DNA of 64,000 nt from Symsagittifera roscoffensis (lineage: Eukaryota; Xenacoelomorpha; Acoela; Convolutidae), in the NCBI RefSeq assembly GCF_963678635.1, contig NC_087068.1, forward strand, positions 58,141,896-58,205,895, read 5' to 3'. Under the pieces are notes generated by a model. The model searched no databases. It saw nothing but the letters and a program-made list of their open reading frames with translations, and was not told the DNA's origin. The position numbers and the translations under genes were made by a program. Within the stretch, counting starts at the first letter, position 1, and every line of letters begins with the position of its first letter. This document shows, one piece after another, positions 23,151 to 34,795 of the stretch.

Positions 23151-23366
23151 TCAAAATATTTCTGTGAAATTCGTTTTAAGGAAATGGAAGGGCTGATTGA
23201 ACGTAAAACTCGAGTTGGGGCTGACAGACGCCAGAGTCGACTTCGAGGAGGGCTGGGGCGGCGAGGGAGGTGTGAAGAAAGCCGGCTGAAAGAACGCGAA
23301 GGGAGACGAGGAGTCGAATTTGATGGACTCCAGCCTATTAGCACATGTGTCGATTAACATACCCAT
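23151..23366 (-). other. GC-rich open frame, unknown
   Basis: A 71-codon minus-strand frame with a Pro/Ser/Phe-rich sequence (FFTPPSPPQPSSKS) in a sharp GC-rich island. The plus strand is also open here with an Arg/Gly-rich reading, so strand assignment is uncertain. No domain recognised. Possibly an exon or a captured gene fragment. Confidence 0.3.
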
Positions 23367-24383
23367 TGGAACCAGTTTAAAACAAGTATTTGTTTTCTAC
23401 TTTGATATTTCTCATTGTAAAACTTTAATAAAACTACACTTATGATCCATGACATTAATTTACGATAAACTGTACAGCTGAAACTATTCATAGTTTCAGC
23501 CAGAGAACAAAATAATAAAGATACGAACCAATTGTTTCCTTCTCTCCTATAACCTCGCAATTAGACCAGTATATAACTAGATCTATTGTGACTATGAAAT
23601 ATAGGAGTTAGATTAGGATTGGTATTAGACTAAGGAGTTGCACTAACCTAAGCTGCCGGAAACAGATGGTGTGACCAACAGACGATGTAACCTCATCCGA
23701 AATCACTCTACGGGAAAGCCATCCGGGCTGTAACAGTCGTCTACTTTAGTCACATATGAGGCTAACAGAAATAGGCCCGATGACCATTGGCTCAAGAATC
23801 AGGGTCACTATTTCTTGTGTTTTTTCACCTCATGCGGTCGGAGCCAATTCGGTTCACTTGCGACATGAGACTACAAACCGTGTTACAGCTTAAAGGCTAC
23901 TACCAAAATACCCCCACACTAGAAATTAGAACGCCACCATGGCCAGGTCTCGAAATATCTAACACACACTAACGGCGTTAAAAACAGAGTCGGAACCTTA
24001 AGTATACCGTTAGTTTTTTTTTTGGACAGTGGTCCTTTGATCCATTTCAGATGGATCAATCTAAAAAATTGCTCTAACTCAACATAATTACATGAAGCAC
24101 ACTCAAGAAATTTCAATTGGGTACTCACATACCGACACGACCTCTAGAATTGAATAACTAATAATGGTTGAGCAAGTCTAGAATTGATTTTTGATAATTA
24201 AGTCTAACTCAGGGAGTTTGAAATAAGTAAATTTGAACTCAAAAATAAGTTCACTTTTCCAGTCAAGTATCACTCTGGTCCAATTGATCGTCTTCTCTAT
24301 CCGTCTTCCGTAACTCTTGATTTTCTATTGGGAACAAGATAGCTCTACTCGTGCTGGATTATTATGGTAAAATCGCAAATATC

Positions 24384-25432
24384 GAATTTACTCCCTTGCT
24401 ATTCTAGCAATATTCCCGCGATTATCACACAAATCTTCTGATCCGTTTGCTTTTTCTCGTATTCTCAGTTGTCGCGAGAAACTTGATCTTGATAGGCTCA
24501 ATTCGAAATTTTGGAAATTTACTTTTCTCCCTCAAAATCAAGACTAAATAATCAGCTCAAGGTCAAACTTCCAAATATGACCGACTGGCACATACTCACC
24601 GGACTCAATATCGGTGTCCTCATCGCGTGTCGTCGTCTGTCAGTGAGCCCCAAGAATGTTGAGTGCGTCTCAAGACACAGTGCCAGTGGTCATTCACAGA
24701 AGTTTGCAGCAGATTTAACTTTATCTACACCCCGAAATTCACACCCATGCAAAATTGTCACATTATCACTAAAGAGCAAACCAAATCTGCGTCCTTATGC
24801 ACCCTGAACTCCAGCTTTATAAGCTATTCATTTAAGTTTCTTTTATCCTATCCAATCCGAAAATTATCTGACAGCATTTTGATTTTCATAGTAATTATAG
24901 TATATTAATCACAATATTTTGTATGTTAAATTTTCTTTTCCGTGCCCTCAGATTTCATCTGAGTTCACACTCAAGCCCTTTTTGCCTTCCACGCTCAAGA
25001 CTCACGAACCAATCCCTGAGCACCCTGCTCAGTTCGCACCCCCTTGTCTTCAAAGTACTGGGTCCGGATGCACGCGATACAGTAGTTTGCCTTGATAATT
25101 CTTCTTCATCGTCGGAACTGATCACGATCTCTTCCCATGCCTTCAGTTGTTCGTAGGCTCGCATCTTTTCCCTTTGCTCTTGCAATCTCTTCATCTGGTT
25201 CGGTAGGTTCTTTACTTGGGATTCCCTGTTCAAGCAGAAGGAGTTGTGCAAGCTTAAGCTCACGTTCTTCGCCAGGTCCTCTTCCAGTATCAATTCCCTT
25301 GCTTTGGTATTACCTCTAGACACCCTAACAACCCTTTTCCATCCCGTGATTATCGCGTTGCGATGGCTGAGCAAAGGTCTCTTGAAGGCCTCCGGTCTGA
25401 CCTCGGCCAGGAACATATTTGAATTTGTTGTT
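24384..25432 (+). repeat. 1,049-bp block identical to 34796-35844 (copy 1)
   Basis: By eye this block matches 34796-35844 with no difference (constant offset 10,412), whereas the flanks on both sides differ by several percent. It begins in Penelope-like sequence and then runs into unrelated sequence holding the 153-aa minus-strand ORF. Confidence 0.75.
24955..25416 (-). CDS. unknown 153-aa charged protein, copy 1
   Basis: A minus-strand frame from ATG 25416 to 24955, in DNA that is markedly more GC-rich than its surroundings. The product is basic with an acidic Ser patch (VISSDDEEELS, about residues 98-108), a likely coiled-coil stretch (NQMKRLQEQREKMRAYEQLKAWEE, about 72-95, quoted in part as QMKRLQEQREKMRAY) and a basic start (RPEAFKRPLLSHR). 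I recognise no family. The frame also extends upstream of the ATG. Its presence as an identical copy at 35367-35828 inside transposon sequence suggests a captured gene fragment spread by duplication. It could be one exon of a longer gene. Confidence 0.4.
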   Translation of the reverse strand: MFLAEVRPEAFKRPLLSHRNAIITGWKRVVRVSRGNTKARELILEEDLAKNVSLSLHNSFCLNRESQVKNLPNQMKRLQEQREKMRAYEQLKAWEEIVISSDDEEELSRQTTVSRASGPSTLKTRGCELSRVLRDWFVSLERGRQKGLECELR

Positions 25433-25786
25433 CTTTTTTGTAAGATTTTTGAAAATATGACCTGAAAATATGAAAATATGATCATATGAAAATATGAATA
25501 TATATGCTTTTTTGAATAAAAAGAAATGGTTTAGTTCCATTTACTTCCTAATTGGATGTTTTTGGAAAAAAAACATAGCTGGTGTATACTAAGGGTTGTT
25601 ATTTTAATCGAAGCAAATGCTTGCGGCACTAGTCCATGACTTGGTCAGAAATAATTAAAATAGTTATTGTTTTAGTTTTAGTTTCAATTAAAACTCATCA
25701 GAGTTTTTAATCCAACATCTTTAGCTATTCAAACCTCGGCTCTGTTTCCTAAAATTACTTCGTAGAGTTTTTAATTTGTTCGTCTA

Positions 25787-25965
25787 TTGCGCCATAGGTT
25801 TTCGTCTGTGACAGCTTGGGCCGCGTTCACCATTATAGCTTCCACACTTCTGATGTTGAAGAGGTCCGTGCTACAATATGAAGAGAGTACTCGCATTCAA
25901 TACCTCAGACAGAGCAAGCAGCAAACTGCAACTGCAGATAGAACACCAACTGCACAAGGTCTTAT
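25787..25965 (+). repeat. exon-like module, copy 2 of 3
   Basis: Same module as at 22318-22495, with the frame open through RFSSVTAWAAFTIIAS, LLMLKRSVLQYEESTR and on to a donor-like CAAGGTC near 25960. Lies about 350 bp beyond the right end of the identical block. Confidence 0.4.
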
Positions 25966-26423
25966 CTTTGTTATAGTTTTTAACAAGTTTATCGGAAAAA
26001 GTCTTAAATTTTTTAATCAACACGTTCTGACCTTGAGACAGCAAAAGAGCGTTAAAATAAAAGTCGGTCTCTTCTAGATCGATGCAAAACGAGTCCGCTA
26101 ATTTAGAGACCTCATTTTTTTTCATTCAGCATGCCATGCAAACTTTAAATGAAAACTAACACAGAAATTGCCGCTGAAAAGGTGGATGTGAAACTTCAGA
26201 GAACTAACTCTAATTAGTTTTATCTTGAAAGTCAGAATTATTTCAGCATTTTGGGACGTTTTTGGATAAATTTGTTGAAAACTATGATAAAAGATATAAC
26301 TATCTATAGAAAATCTGGAAACTCAAGAATTAGACACACAATTAATCAAAACAGATATGAGCATTATAAAAATAGCACAAGAAATATACAAGAAAAAATG
26401 AGCCTGAAATAGCAAAAAAAAGA

Positions 26424-27480
26424 TTGTTAAAAAAAGAACAATTGTTGATCCTTTCTCACTTCTGTACTGCTCTGGTCACGCTGCTGGTAGTCTCTGCCCA
26501 GTCGCGTGTCCCTGCTTCCCGTCCTGAGAAACAGTTGGCCACTTGCCTGGTCAACTGTTCCAGTCAAGTCTCCCACTGGTCCACTGAGGTTGCAAGGCTG
26601 TCTGAAAACCCTTCTAACGCCCCAATTTTGGGCACCTGTTTAACGTTGCTGATTTGATCGACACGATCAGTCCTATTTGAAAACATTTTTGGCATACTAT
26701 TTTAAATAAAATAAACGTTTGATCTATCTAATCTGGAAGTCAACGCCAGTATCCGTTTTGAAAATTTTACTGGTTTTTGTTCCTGTTGCTTATCTTTTTC
26801 GTTTTTTGTTTCGGTTTTTGTCTGTTACTCGTTTTTTATCCCTCTAGTGGTCCTCTGTACTCGGTCAGCTATGCCTCGTTTCGGAAAGCGCACCGGGAAA
26901 ATTTTTCAAGTTTTTTCCTGAAAAGCTATCACGTTACAACCAGTAGGTGGACACGTTCCCGTTGAACCGTACCACCAGTAGTCTAGAATATGCATGTAGC
27001 CCGGAGCTGCGTCAAGTAGGTTCAATCCCATAGTCTTGATGTCGTAAAAACACCCACGAGCGCCATAAAAACACTATGTAACAGTCGCCTACTTAAGTCA
27101 CATATAAGGCTAAAAGCCGTTCAACCATTGGCTCAACATTTCTCTAGTGTTTTCTACCTCATGCGGTTGGAGCCAGTTTTGTTCACTTGCAACATGAGAC
27201 TACAAACCGTGTTACAGCTTAAAGGCTACTACCAAAATACCCCCACACTAGAAATTAGAACGCCACCATGGCCAGGTCTCGAAATATCTAATACACACTA
27301 ACGGCGTTAAAAACAGAGTCGGAACCTTAAGTATACCGTTAGTTTTTTTTGGACAGTGGTCCTTTGATCCATTTCAGATGGATCAACCTAAAAAATCGCT
27401 CTAACTCAACATAATTACACGAAACACACTCAAGAAATTTCTCTTGATTTTCTATTGGGAACAAGATAGCGCTACTTGTG
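26424..27480 (+). repeat. Penelope-like unit, 5' segments
   Basis: Contains the segment beginning near TTCTGTACTGCTCTGGTC, the GTTTGATCTATCTAATCT segment and the CTACTACCAAAATACCCCC segment. It parallels 36822-37760 with an offset of about 10,400. The minus strand carries an ORF (26695 down to 26468) starting MPKMFSNRTD, broken by one TGA, that is also seen in the other units. Confidence 0.55.
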
Positions 27481-27780
27481 CTGGATTATTATGGTACTAG
27501 CAAAAAAAGATTGTTAAAAAAGAACATTTGTTGATTCTTTTTCACTTCTGTACTGCTCTGGTCACGCTGCTGGTAGTCTCTACCCAGTCGCGTGCCCCTG
27601 CTTCCAGTCCTGAGAAACAGTTGGCCACTTAACTGGTCACCTGTTCCAGTCACGTCTCCCACTGGTCCACTGAGGTTGCAAGGCTATCTGAAAACCGTTT
27701 CAACGCCCCGATTTTGGGCACCTGTTTAACGTTGCTGATTTAATCGAGACGATCAGTCCTATTTTTCTTGTTAGGGTATT

Positions 27781-28350
27781 TTTCTTTTCAACTTCGCTTT
27801 ACTTGATTTTTTTGCACGCTGATAGTGTTCCGGTAACCGATTCAAGGATTCTAGAGCCATCTGCCATTGTAAAACGTGTGACTTCGAATATCTTTTTGGC
27901 TCTTTCCCGATGGTTTTCATTATTATGAAGTGACACTTGGAAGGCTTCACACTGTAGCGGAAAGCTTTCCGTGCACATCCAGGTTGTCGACTAATGTACG
28001 TAGACTCATAAGATCATCTGCAGTTTTCCATCATCAGCAAACAATTTTTCGGTGAAGTCTGATTTTTGCAGGAGCTCGAACAGTGGGATTAACCCTATTC
28101 CGTACTCAGCCTTTGCGAGTTGATCATCTTGCGTAGTGCCTTTGGTAGAATCAAAACCGTGTTGTGGAAATATAAATTTGAGGTATATATGAGTTAGCCA
28201 GCACATGTTGTTAACCAGCAAAAACTCTGGTGAGCGAATTGAAGGCTTTTTCTGCAACAATCAGTAGCATGGCGTCCGTTTCCGTTTTCTCAAACTCATT
28301 TCTCAAGCTCTGGATAGCATATCCAATTCCCCATTTCTGGCCTAACAGAG
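27781..28350 (-). pseudogene. fragment of a second retroelement reverse transcriptase, copy 1
   Basis: Minus strand. The fragments read GIGYAIQSLRNEF, TDAMLLIVAEKAFNSL, KGTTQDDQLAKAEYGIG and FADDGK. The order, an Asp-containing AEKAFNSL block, a GTTQGDPLA-type block (here with Asp and Gln in place of Gly-Asp-Pro) and a (Y/F)ADD catalytic box, is that of a non-LTR-like RT. The frame breaks between blocks. It sits between two Penelope segments at the same junction as the longer copy at 60690-62302, so both copies derive from one insertion. Confidence 0.7.
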
Positions 28351-29350
28351 TGACATTATCTCTTGTGTTTTCTGCCTCATGCGGTGGGAACCAATTTTGT
28401 CCACTTGCAACATCAGACTTCAAACCGTGTTACAGCCCAAAGCCTACTACCAAAATACCCCCACGCTAGAAATTAGAACGCCACCATGGCCAGGTCTCCA
28501 AATATCTAATACAAGCTAACGGCGTTAAAAACAGAGTCGGAACCTTAAGTATACCGTTAGTTTTTTTTGGACAGTGGACCTTCGATCCTTTTCAGATGGA
28601 TCAACCTAAAAACTTGCTCTAACTCAACATAATTACATGAAACAAAATCAAGAAGTTTCAATTGGGTACTCACATACCGACACGACCTCTAGAATTGAAT
28701 AACTAATCATGGTTGAGCAAGTCTAGAATTGATTTTTGATAATTAAGTCCATCTCAAGGAGTTTGGAATAAGTAAGTTTGAGCTCAAGAATAAGTTCACT
28801 TTTCCACTCGAGTATCACCCTGGTCCAAATAATCGTCTTCTCTATCCGTCTTCAGTAACTCTTCATTTTCTATCGGAAACAAGATAGCTCTACTCGTGCA
28901 GGGTTATTATGGTAAAAACACGAATAAAATTTTTACTCACGTGTTTTTCTAGCAACTTTCTCGCGATTACCATTTGAATCTTCTGATTGCTTTTTCTCGC
29001 ATTTTCTGTGGTCGCGAGAAACTTGAGCATGATAGGCTTATTTCGAAATTTTGAAAAATTACCTTTCTCCTCAAAATCAAGCTCAAGATCAAACTTCCAA
29101 GTATGACCGACTGGCACAGACATAAACTCATCGCAATGGAAGGAATCTCTTGAACGCCGTGGAGAAAGCAATTAGAATTGTTTTTACAGAAGCTGTACAG
29201 CCAGGAGTCCCCTCCAGAATTTCAGAAAGGGTCTGTGCTCATGACAAAAATAGTTTGTGCTTATATTGCCGCAGGAAAGTAACAAATATATCAACGGGGG
29301 TTGAATTCGAGAGATGACAAAACTGGTACCATCTGATATGCCGTAAATAA
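28351..29350 (+). repeat. Penelope-like unit, segments upstream of RT
   Basis: Holds the CTACTACCAAAATACCCCC segment, the palindrome near 28567-28605, the AACAAGATAGCTCTACTCGTG segment and the CAGAAGCTGTACAGCCAGGA segment. No intact frame. The same order is seen upstream of every RT region in the array. Confidence 0.55.
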
Positions 29351-29959
29351 TCCTATGATGTTAATGCATCAATAACTGGGATAGTCAGGTTTTGTAAAAG
29401 CTGTTGCCGCGCTAAGAACAATAAGAAGCATACTCCACAGGTAGAAAACTTCCGCAGGTATGTAGATGACATTGTCAGAACAGTTGAAGATGAGCCAAGT
29501 TGGTTTCTCGATGCCACCAATTTTCTTCATGCGAATCTTCAGTTCACTCCAGAGGAAACCAACTCAAAGGAGAATTTGAACTTCCTTGTTTTGAACATAA
29601 ATGCGTCAAAGTATAAGGGGGTAACCTGCAGTTGGTTTCAAAAACCAACAGATACTGGGACTTTATTGAATTATAGGAGCTGCGCTTCAACTCAAAACAA
29701 GCGTAGTGCTATCAGAGGCACTGTACATAGAGTGTTCAGGGGTATATCCAACTGGGAGCAATTTGATAAGGCTATGGAAACTAATAGGGTCCAATGGCTG
29801 ACGAATCAGTACCCTAAACACTGGTCTGCACATGTGAAAACAGACACCCGGTGCAAAATTATCAAAGGCAAGCGCAAGCGGATGGACAGTAGGAGGAGTT
29901 CTGCAACTCAATTACCAAAGGATGTGAAGCCCAGTGCTGATGATGCAATATTGAAGTAA
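29351..29959 (+). pseudogene. Penelope-like reverse transcriptase, C-terminal part (best preserved copy)
   Basis: Open for about 200 codons after a TAA, with no start codon. It includes a Cys pair region (CKSCCRAKNN), the RT catalytic box FRRYVDDIVRTV, FLHANLQFTPEETN, LNINASKYKGVTCSWFQKP and NYRSCASTQNKRSAI. The YVDD box and the following NYRSCA...K block are characteristic of Penelope-like RTs. The palm part upstream of YVDD is missing or unreadable, so the copy is 5' truncated. The GIY-YIG remnant lies 50 bp downstream in the same orientation. This is the only copy without the shared one-base deletion seen at 33848, 38640 and 41690 apart from its own tandem duplicate and 63390. Confidence 0.8.
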
Positions 29960-30011
29960 CCAAAGCCAATATTTTAGCTAGAAATTTCGAAGCTTAACTA
30001 ACGTTCAAGTA

Positions 30012-30218
30012 GTGTTCACAACAAGAAAACCACAATCATGTTTACCATCGCTGAAATTAGCATTCTCTAGAACTTTCAAGTCAAGAGTGGTTGATAAACT
30101 GTCATGTAGTGTATATACATCCACATATGTCGGAAAACTGTTTGTTATTTGACCACTAGAATTGATGACCACGAGAAAGCAGACTCACCTGTAGGCCTCC
30201 ACAACAACAATGTAGGTA
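30012..30218 (+). pseudogene. GIY-YIG endonuclease remnant of Penelope-like element
   Basis: Reads VFTTRKPQSCLPSLK, KSRVVDKLSCSVYTSTYVGK, then, after a frame change, LTTRIDDHEKADSPVGLH. The paired blocks (the VVxKLSC strand and TYVG) and the downstream R-x-x-x-H region match the GIY-YIG endonuclease that follows RT in Penelope-like elements. It would nick target DNA for integration. One frameshift and later stops make this copy inactive. Confidence 0.75.
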
Positions 30219-30777
30219 TGAGAGAAAAAACGCAGTTGTGGTTTGGAAATTACAGTTAGGTCGAACAATCCAACTAACCAATTAACACTAGAAACAACAC
30301 ATTTCAGGGAAGAGACACAGGAATGAGAACACGCTTGATGAATATAGAAGCAGGGAGCTCACAATGAAAACTTACCTACCTTATTTTGAGTTCATTACCG
30401 GGTACCTTCGCGTTCCAACCCTTGTTCTGAGTCTTTAAATAGACCGTTCCAGACTCTAGTTAGTCTAATGTAACTAAACCGACGATATCGATTGCTTAGT
30501 TACTGTAAAGAAGCCTCCTTTTTACAATTTCCAACCACCAACCTCTATCTTAACCAGCCCCCTTTCTAACCTCCCCCTATTTAGTCCCCCCACTTAAGCC
30601 GAAAAATACCCTAAGCGCGATGGGTGCTAAACCTCTCGAGAGAAAGTCAAAAACGCAAAAACGTTTCCTCAAAACAGTGGGGGCTCGCTTATTCTTTTTT
30701 ACACTTATCTCTTAAAGTATAAGGTGCATTTTAAGGAGACCCGTTTGACCAAACAGAAACCCTTTGTGATCCTTTCT

Positions 30778-31228
30778 CGATGCCACCAATTTTCTTCATC
30801 CGAATCTTCAGTTCACTCCAGAGGAAACCAACTCAAAGGAGAATTTGACCTTCCTTGTTTTGAACATAAATGCGTCAAAGTATAAGGGGGTAACCTGCAG
30901 TTGGTTTCAAAAACGAACAGATACTGGGACTTTATTGAATTATAGGAGCTGCGCTTCAACTCAAAACAAGCGTAGTGCTATCAGAGGCACTGTACATAGA
31001 GTTTTCAGGGGTATATCCAACTGGGAGCAATTTCATAAGGCTATGGAAACTAATAGGGTCCAATGGCTGACGAATCAGTACCCTAAACACTGGTCTGCAC
31101 ATGTGAAAACAGACACCCGGTGCAAAATTATCAGAGGCAAGCGCAAGCGGATGGACAGTAGGAGGAGTTCTGCAACTCAATTACCAAAGGATGTGAAGCC
31201 CAGTGCTGATGATGCAATATTGAAGTAA
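30778..31228 (+). pseudogene. Penelope-like RT, duplicated tail
   Basis: Begins within RT at LDATNFLHPN-equivalent sequence and runs to the same stop as the first copy. It lacks the YVDD box because the duplication starts after it. Its GIY-YIG remnant is at 31281-31487. Confidence 0.75.
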
Positions 31229-32046
31229 CCAAAGCCAATATTTTAGCTAGAAATTTCGAAGCTTAACTAACGTTCAAGTAGTGTTCACAACAAGAAAACC
31301 ACAATCATGTTTACCATCGCTGAAATTAGCATTCTCTAGAACTTTCAAGTCAAGAGTGGTTGATAAACTGTCATGTAGTGTATATACATCCACATATGTC
31401 GGAAAACTGTTTGTTATTTGACCACTAGAATTGATGACCACGAGAAAGCAGACTCACCTGTAGGCCTCCACAACAACAATGTAGGTATGAGAGAAAAAAC
31501 ACAGTTGTGGTTTGGAAATTACAGTTAGGTCGAACAATCCAACTAACCAATTAACACTAGAAACAACACATTTCAGGGAAGAGACACAGGAATGAGAACA
31601 CGCTTGATGAATATAGAAGCAGGGAGCTCACAATGAAAACTTACCTACCTTATTTTGAGTTCATTACCGGGTACCTTCGCGTTCCAACCCTTGTTCTGAG
31701 TCTTTAAATAGACCGTTCCAGACTCTAGTTAGTCTAATGTAACTAAACCGACGATATCGATTGCTTAGTTACTGTAAAGAAGCCTCCTTTTTACAATTTC
31801 CAACCACCAACCTCTATCTTAACCAGCCCCCTTTCTAACCTCCCCCTATTTAGTCCCCCCACTTAAGCCGAAAAATACCCTAAGCGCGATGGGTGCTAAA
31901 CCTCTCGAGAGAAAGTCAAAAACGCAAAAACGTTTCCTCAAAACAGTGGGGGCTCGCTTATGCTTTTTTACACTTATCTCTTAAAGTATAAGGTGCATTT
32001 TAACGATACCCGTTTGACCAAACAGAAACCCTTTGTGATATTTCCT
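30778..32046 (+). repeat. direct tandem duplication of 29509-30777 (1,269 bp)
   Basis: The second copy repeats the RT tail and GIY-YIG region with very few substitutions. The junction CTTTGTGATCCTT/TCTCGATGCC joins the 3' segment of one unit to the middle of the RT, whereas the outer end continues into the next unit. The near identity points to a recent unequal exchange. Confidence 0.85.
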
Positions 32047-33847
32047 CACTTCTGTACTGCTCTGGTGACGATGTTGGTAGTCTCTACCCAGTTGCGTGTC
32101 CCCTGCTTCCCGTCCTGAGAACCAGTTGGCCACTTGCCTGAGGTTGCAAGGCTATCTGAAAACCCCTTCAACGCCCCGATTCTGGACACCTGTTTAACGT
32201 TGCTGATTTGATCGAGACAAGCAGTCCTATTTGAAAACATTATTGGCATACTATTTTAATTATTATAAACTTTTGATCTATCTAATCTGGCAGTCAAAGC
32301 CAGTGTCCGTTTTGAAAATTTTTCCGGTTTTTGTTACTCTTTCTCATCTTTTTCGTTTTTTTTCGCTTTTTGTCTTTTACTCGTTTTTATCACTCTAGTG
32401 GCCCTCTTTACTCGATGAATTAAAACCTCGTTTCGGAAAACGCACCGCGGAATTTTCTCAAGTTTTCTTAAAAAGCTATCACGTTACAACCAGAAGGTGG
32501 ACAAGTTCCCGTTGAACCGTACCACCGGTACTCTAGAATGGGCATGTAGCCCGGAGCTGCGTCAAGTGGGTTCCATCTCGTAGTCGTGAGGTCGTAAGAA
32601 CACCCAGGAGCGCCATTAAAACACTATGTAACAGTCGCCTTTTTAAGTTACATATAAAGCTAAAAGAAATAGGCACTATAACCATTGGCTCAAGAGTCAG
32701 CGACACTATCTCTTGTGTTTTCTGCCTCAAGCGATCGGAGCCATTTCGTTTCACTTGCGTCATGAGATACAAATCGTGTTACAACTTAAAGGCTACTACC
32801 AAAATACCCCCCCCCCCCCCACACTCTAGAAAAAAGAACGCCCTCATAGTCAGGTCTCGAAATACGTAAAAAACGCGAACGCCATTGAAAACAGGTTGGG
32901 AATCTTAAGTATACTGTTAATTTCTATTGCACGGTGTACCTTTGATCCATTTCAGATGGTTCAACCTAAAAATTCTCCCTAATTCAACTTAATCGCATAA
33001 AACATGCTCAAGAAACTTTAATTTGGTACTCACATACCGACATGACCTCTAGAATTGAAAAACTAAAATTGGTAAAGCAACTCTAGAATTGCTTTAGGGT
33101 AATTAAGTCTAATTCAAGGAGTTTTAAGTAAATAAGTGTGATTTTGAGAATAGGTTTTTCTTCCTGGACTATTGGGCAGCTTCAGCTGTCCACCTTACCA
33201 CTCAAGTGTCAATCTGGTCAAATTGATCTACTTCTCTATCCGTCTTCCGTAACTCTGGATTTTCTATCGGGAACAAGATAGCTCTCCTCGCGCAAGGTTA
33301 TTATGGTAAAATTGCGGATAGCAATTTTTTTTTTGTTTTTCTAGCAACTTTTCCGCGAGTATCACTCGAATCTTCTGATTGCTTTTTCTCATATTTTCAG
33401 TTGTTGCGGGAAACTTGAGCATGATAGGCTCAATTCGAAACTTTGAAAAATTACTTTTCTCCCCAAAAATCAAGATTAAACGTTCAGCTTATGGTCAAAC
33501 TGGCACAGACAAAAACTCATCTGGTCTCGAGCATAACTAAAGCTCAAAACAATGGAAGGAAGACCTTGAACGCCGTGTAGAGAGCAATTTGAGTTGTTTT
33601 ACAGAAGTTGTACAGCCATAAATCTCCTGCTGAATTTCAAAAAGTCTCTGTGCTCATGACAAAAATGTTTTGTGCTTATATTGCAGCAGGAAAGTAAAAA
33701 ATAGATCAAAAGGGGTTGAATGCGAGAGATGACAAAACTGGTACCGTCCTGTATTCGGTAAAAAATCCTATGATTTTAACGCATTAAAAACTGAGATAGT
33801 CTGGCTAATCTGCGCTAAGAACAATGAAGAGGACACTCCACAGGTAA
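32047..33847 (+). repeat. Penelope-like unit, segments upstream of RT
   Basis: Full order of upstream segments, with a C-run at 32807-32820 and the palindromic segment near 32940. Very similar to 39961-41700. The minus-strand ORF starting MPIMFSNRTA lies at 32046-32249. Confidence 0.55.
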
Positions 33848-34226
33848 AAATGTTCCGCGGGTATGTGGATGACATTGTTAGAACAGTTAAACGTGAGCCA
33901 ACATGGTTTCGCGATGTCGCCAATTCTCTTCATCCAAATCTTCAGTTCACTCTAGATGAAACCAATTCGAAGGGGAATTTGACCTTCTTTGATTTGATTG
34001 TAAACGTGTCAAAGGATAAGGGTGTAGACTGCAGTTGGTATCAAAACCAACAGATACTGTGACTATATTGAATTATAGGAGCTGCGCTTCAATTCAAAAC
34101 AAGCGTAGTGCTATCAAAGGCACTGTACATATAGTACCTAGGAGTACTTCCAACTGGGAGAAATTTTATAAGGCTATGGAAAGTAATATGGACCAATGGT
34201 TGACGAATCAGTACCGTAAATATTGA
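33848..34226 (+). pseudogene. Penelope-like RT fragment
   Basis: Reads FRGYVDDIVRTV, a Gly for Arg change before YVDD, then SLHPNLQFTLDETN and SKDKGVDCSWYQNQQ. There a one-base deletion in an A-run shifts the frame; the next frame continues NYRSCASIQNKRSAI. It is truncated at about 34226 where sequence jumps to an upstream segment. Confidence 0.75.
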
Positions 34227-34795
34227 TCAGTACCGTAAATATAACAGAATATTGGAGCCAATTCGGTTCACTTGCGACATGGGACTACAAACCTTGTTAC
34301 AGCTTAAAGGCTACTACCAAAATACCCCCACTCCAAAAACCAGAGCGCCCCCATGGCCAGGTCTTGAAATACCTAATACACGCGAACGCCGTTAAAAAGA
34401 GGGTCGGAACCTTAAGTATACCGTTAGTTTTTATTGAACAGTGAACCTTTGATCAGTTTCAATTATATCAACCTAAAAACTCGCCCAAACTCAACATAAT
34501 CACATCAAACACACTCTGCAAATTCAAATTGAATACTCACATACCGTCACGACCTCTAGATTTGAATAACTAATAATGGTAGAGCAACTCTAGACTTGAA
34601 TTAGGGTTATTGAGTCTGACTCAAGGAGTTTTAAATAAATAAACTTGAACTCAAGAATAATTTCACTTTTCCACTCAAGTATCACTCTGGTCCAATTGAT
34701 CGTCCTCTTTATCCGTCTTCCGTAACTCTTGATTTTCTATCGGTAACAAGATAGCTCTACTCGTGCTGGGTTATTATGGTAAAATCGTAAATATA
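34227..34795 (+). repeat. Penelope-like upstream segments
   Basis: CTACTACCAAAATACCCCC segment and AACAAGATAGCTCTACTCGTG segment directly before the second identical block. Matches 23830-24383 with several percent difference. Confidence 0.5.

Noticed and set aside
25671-25705. CTGATGAG...GAAAC on the minus strand, like a hammerhead ribozyme core
   Set aside because: Penelope-like elements can carry hammerheads, but the stretch between the two motifs does not form stem II and the related copies do not keep the motif.
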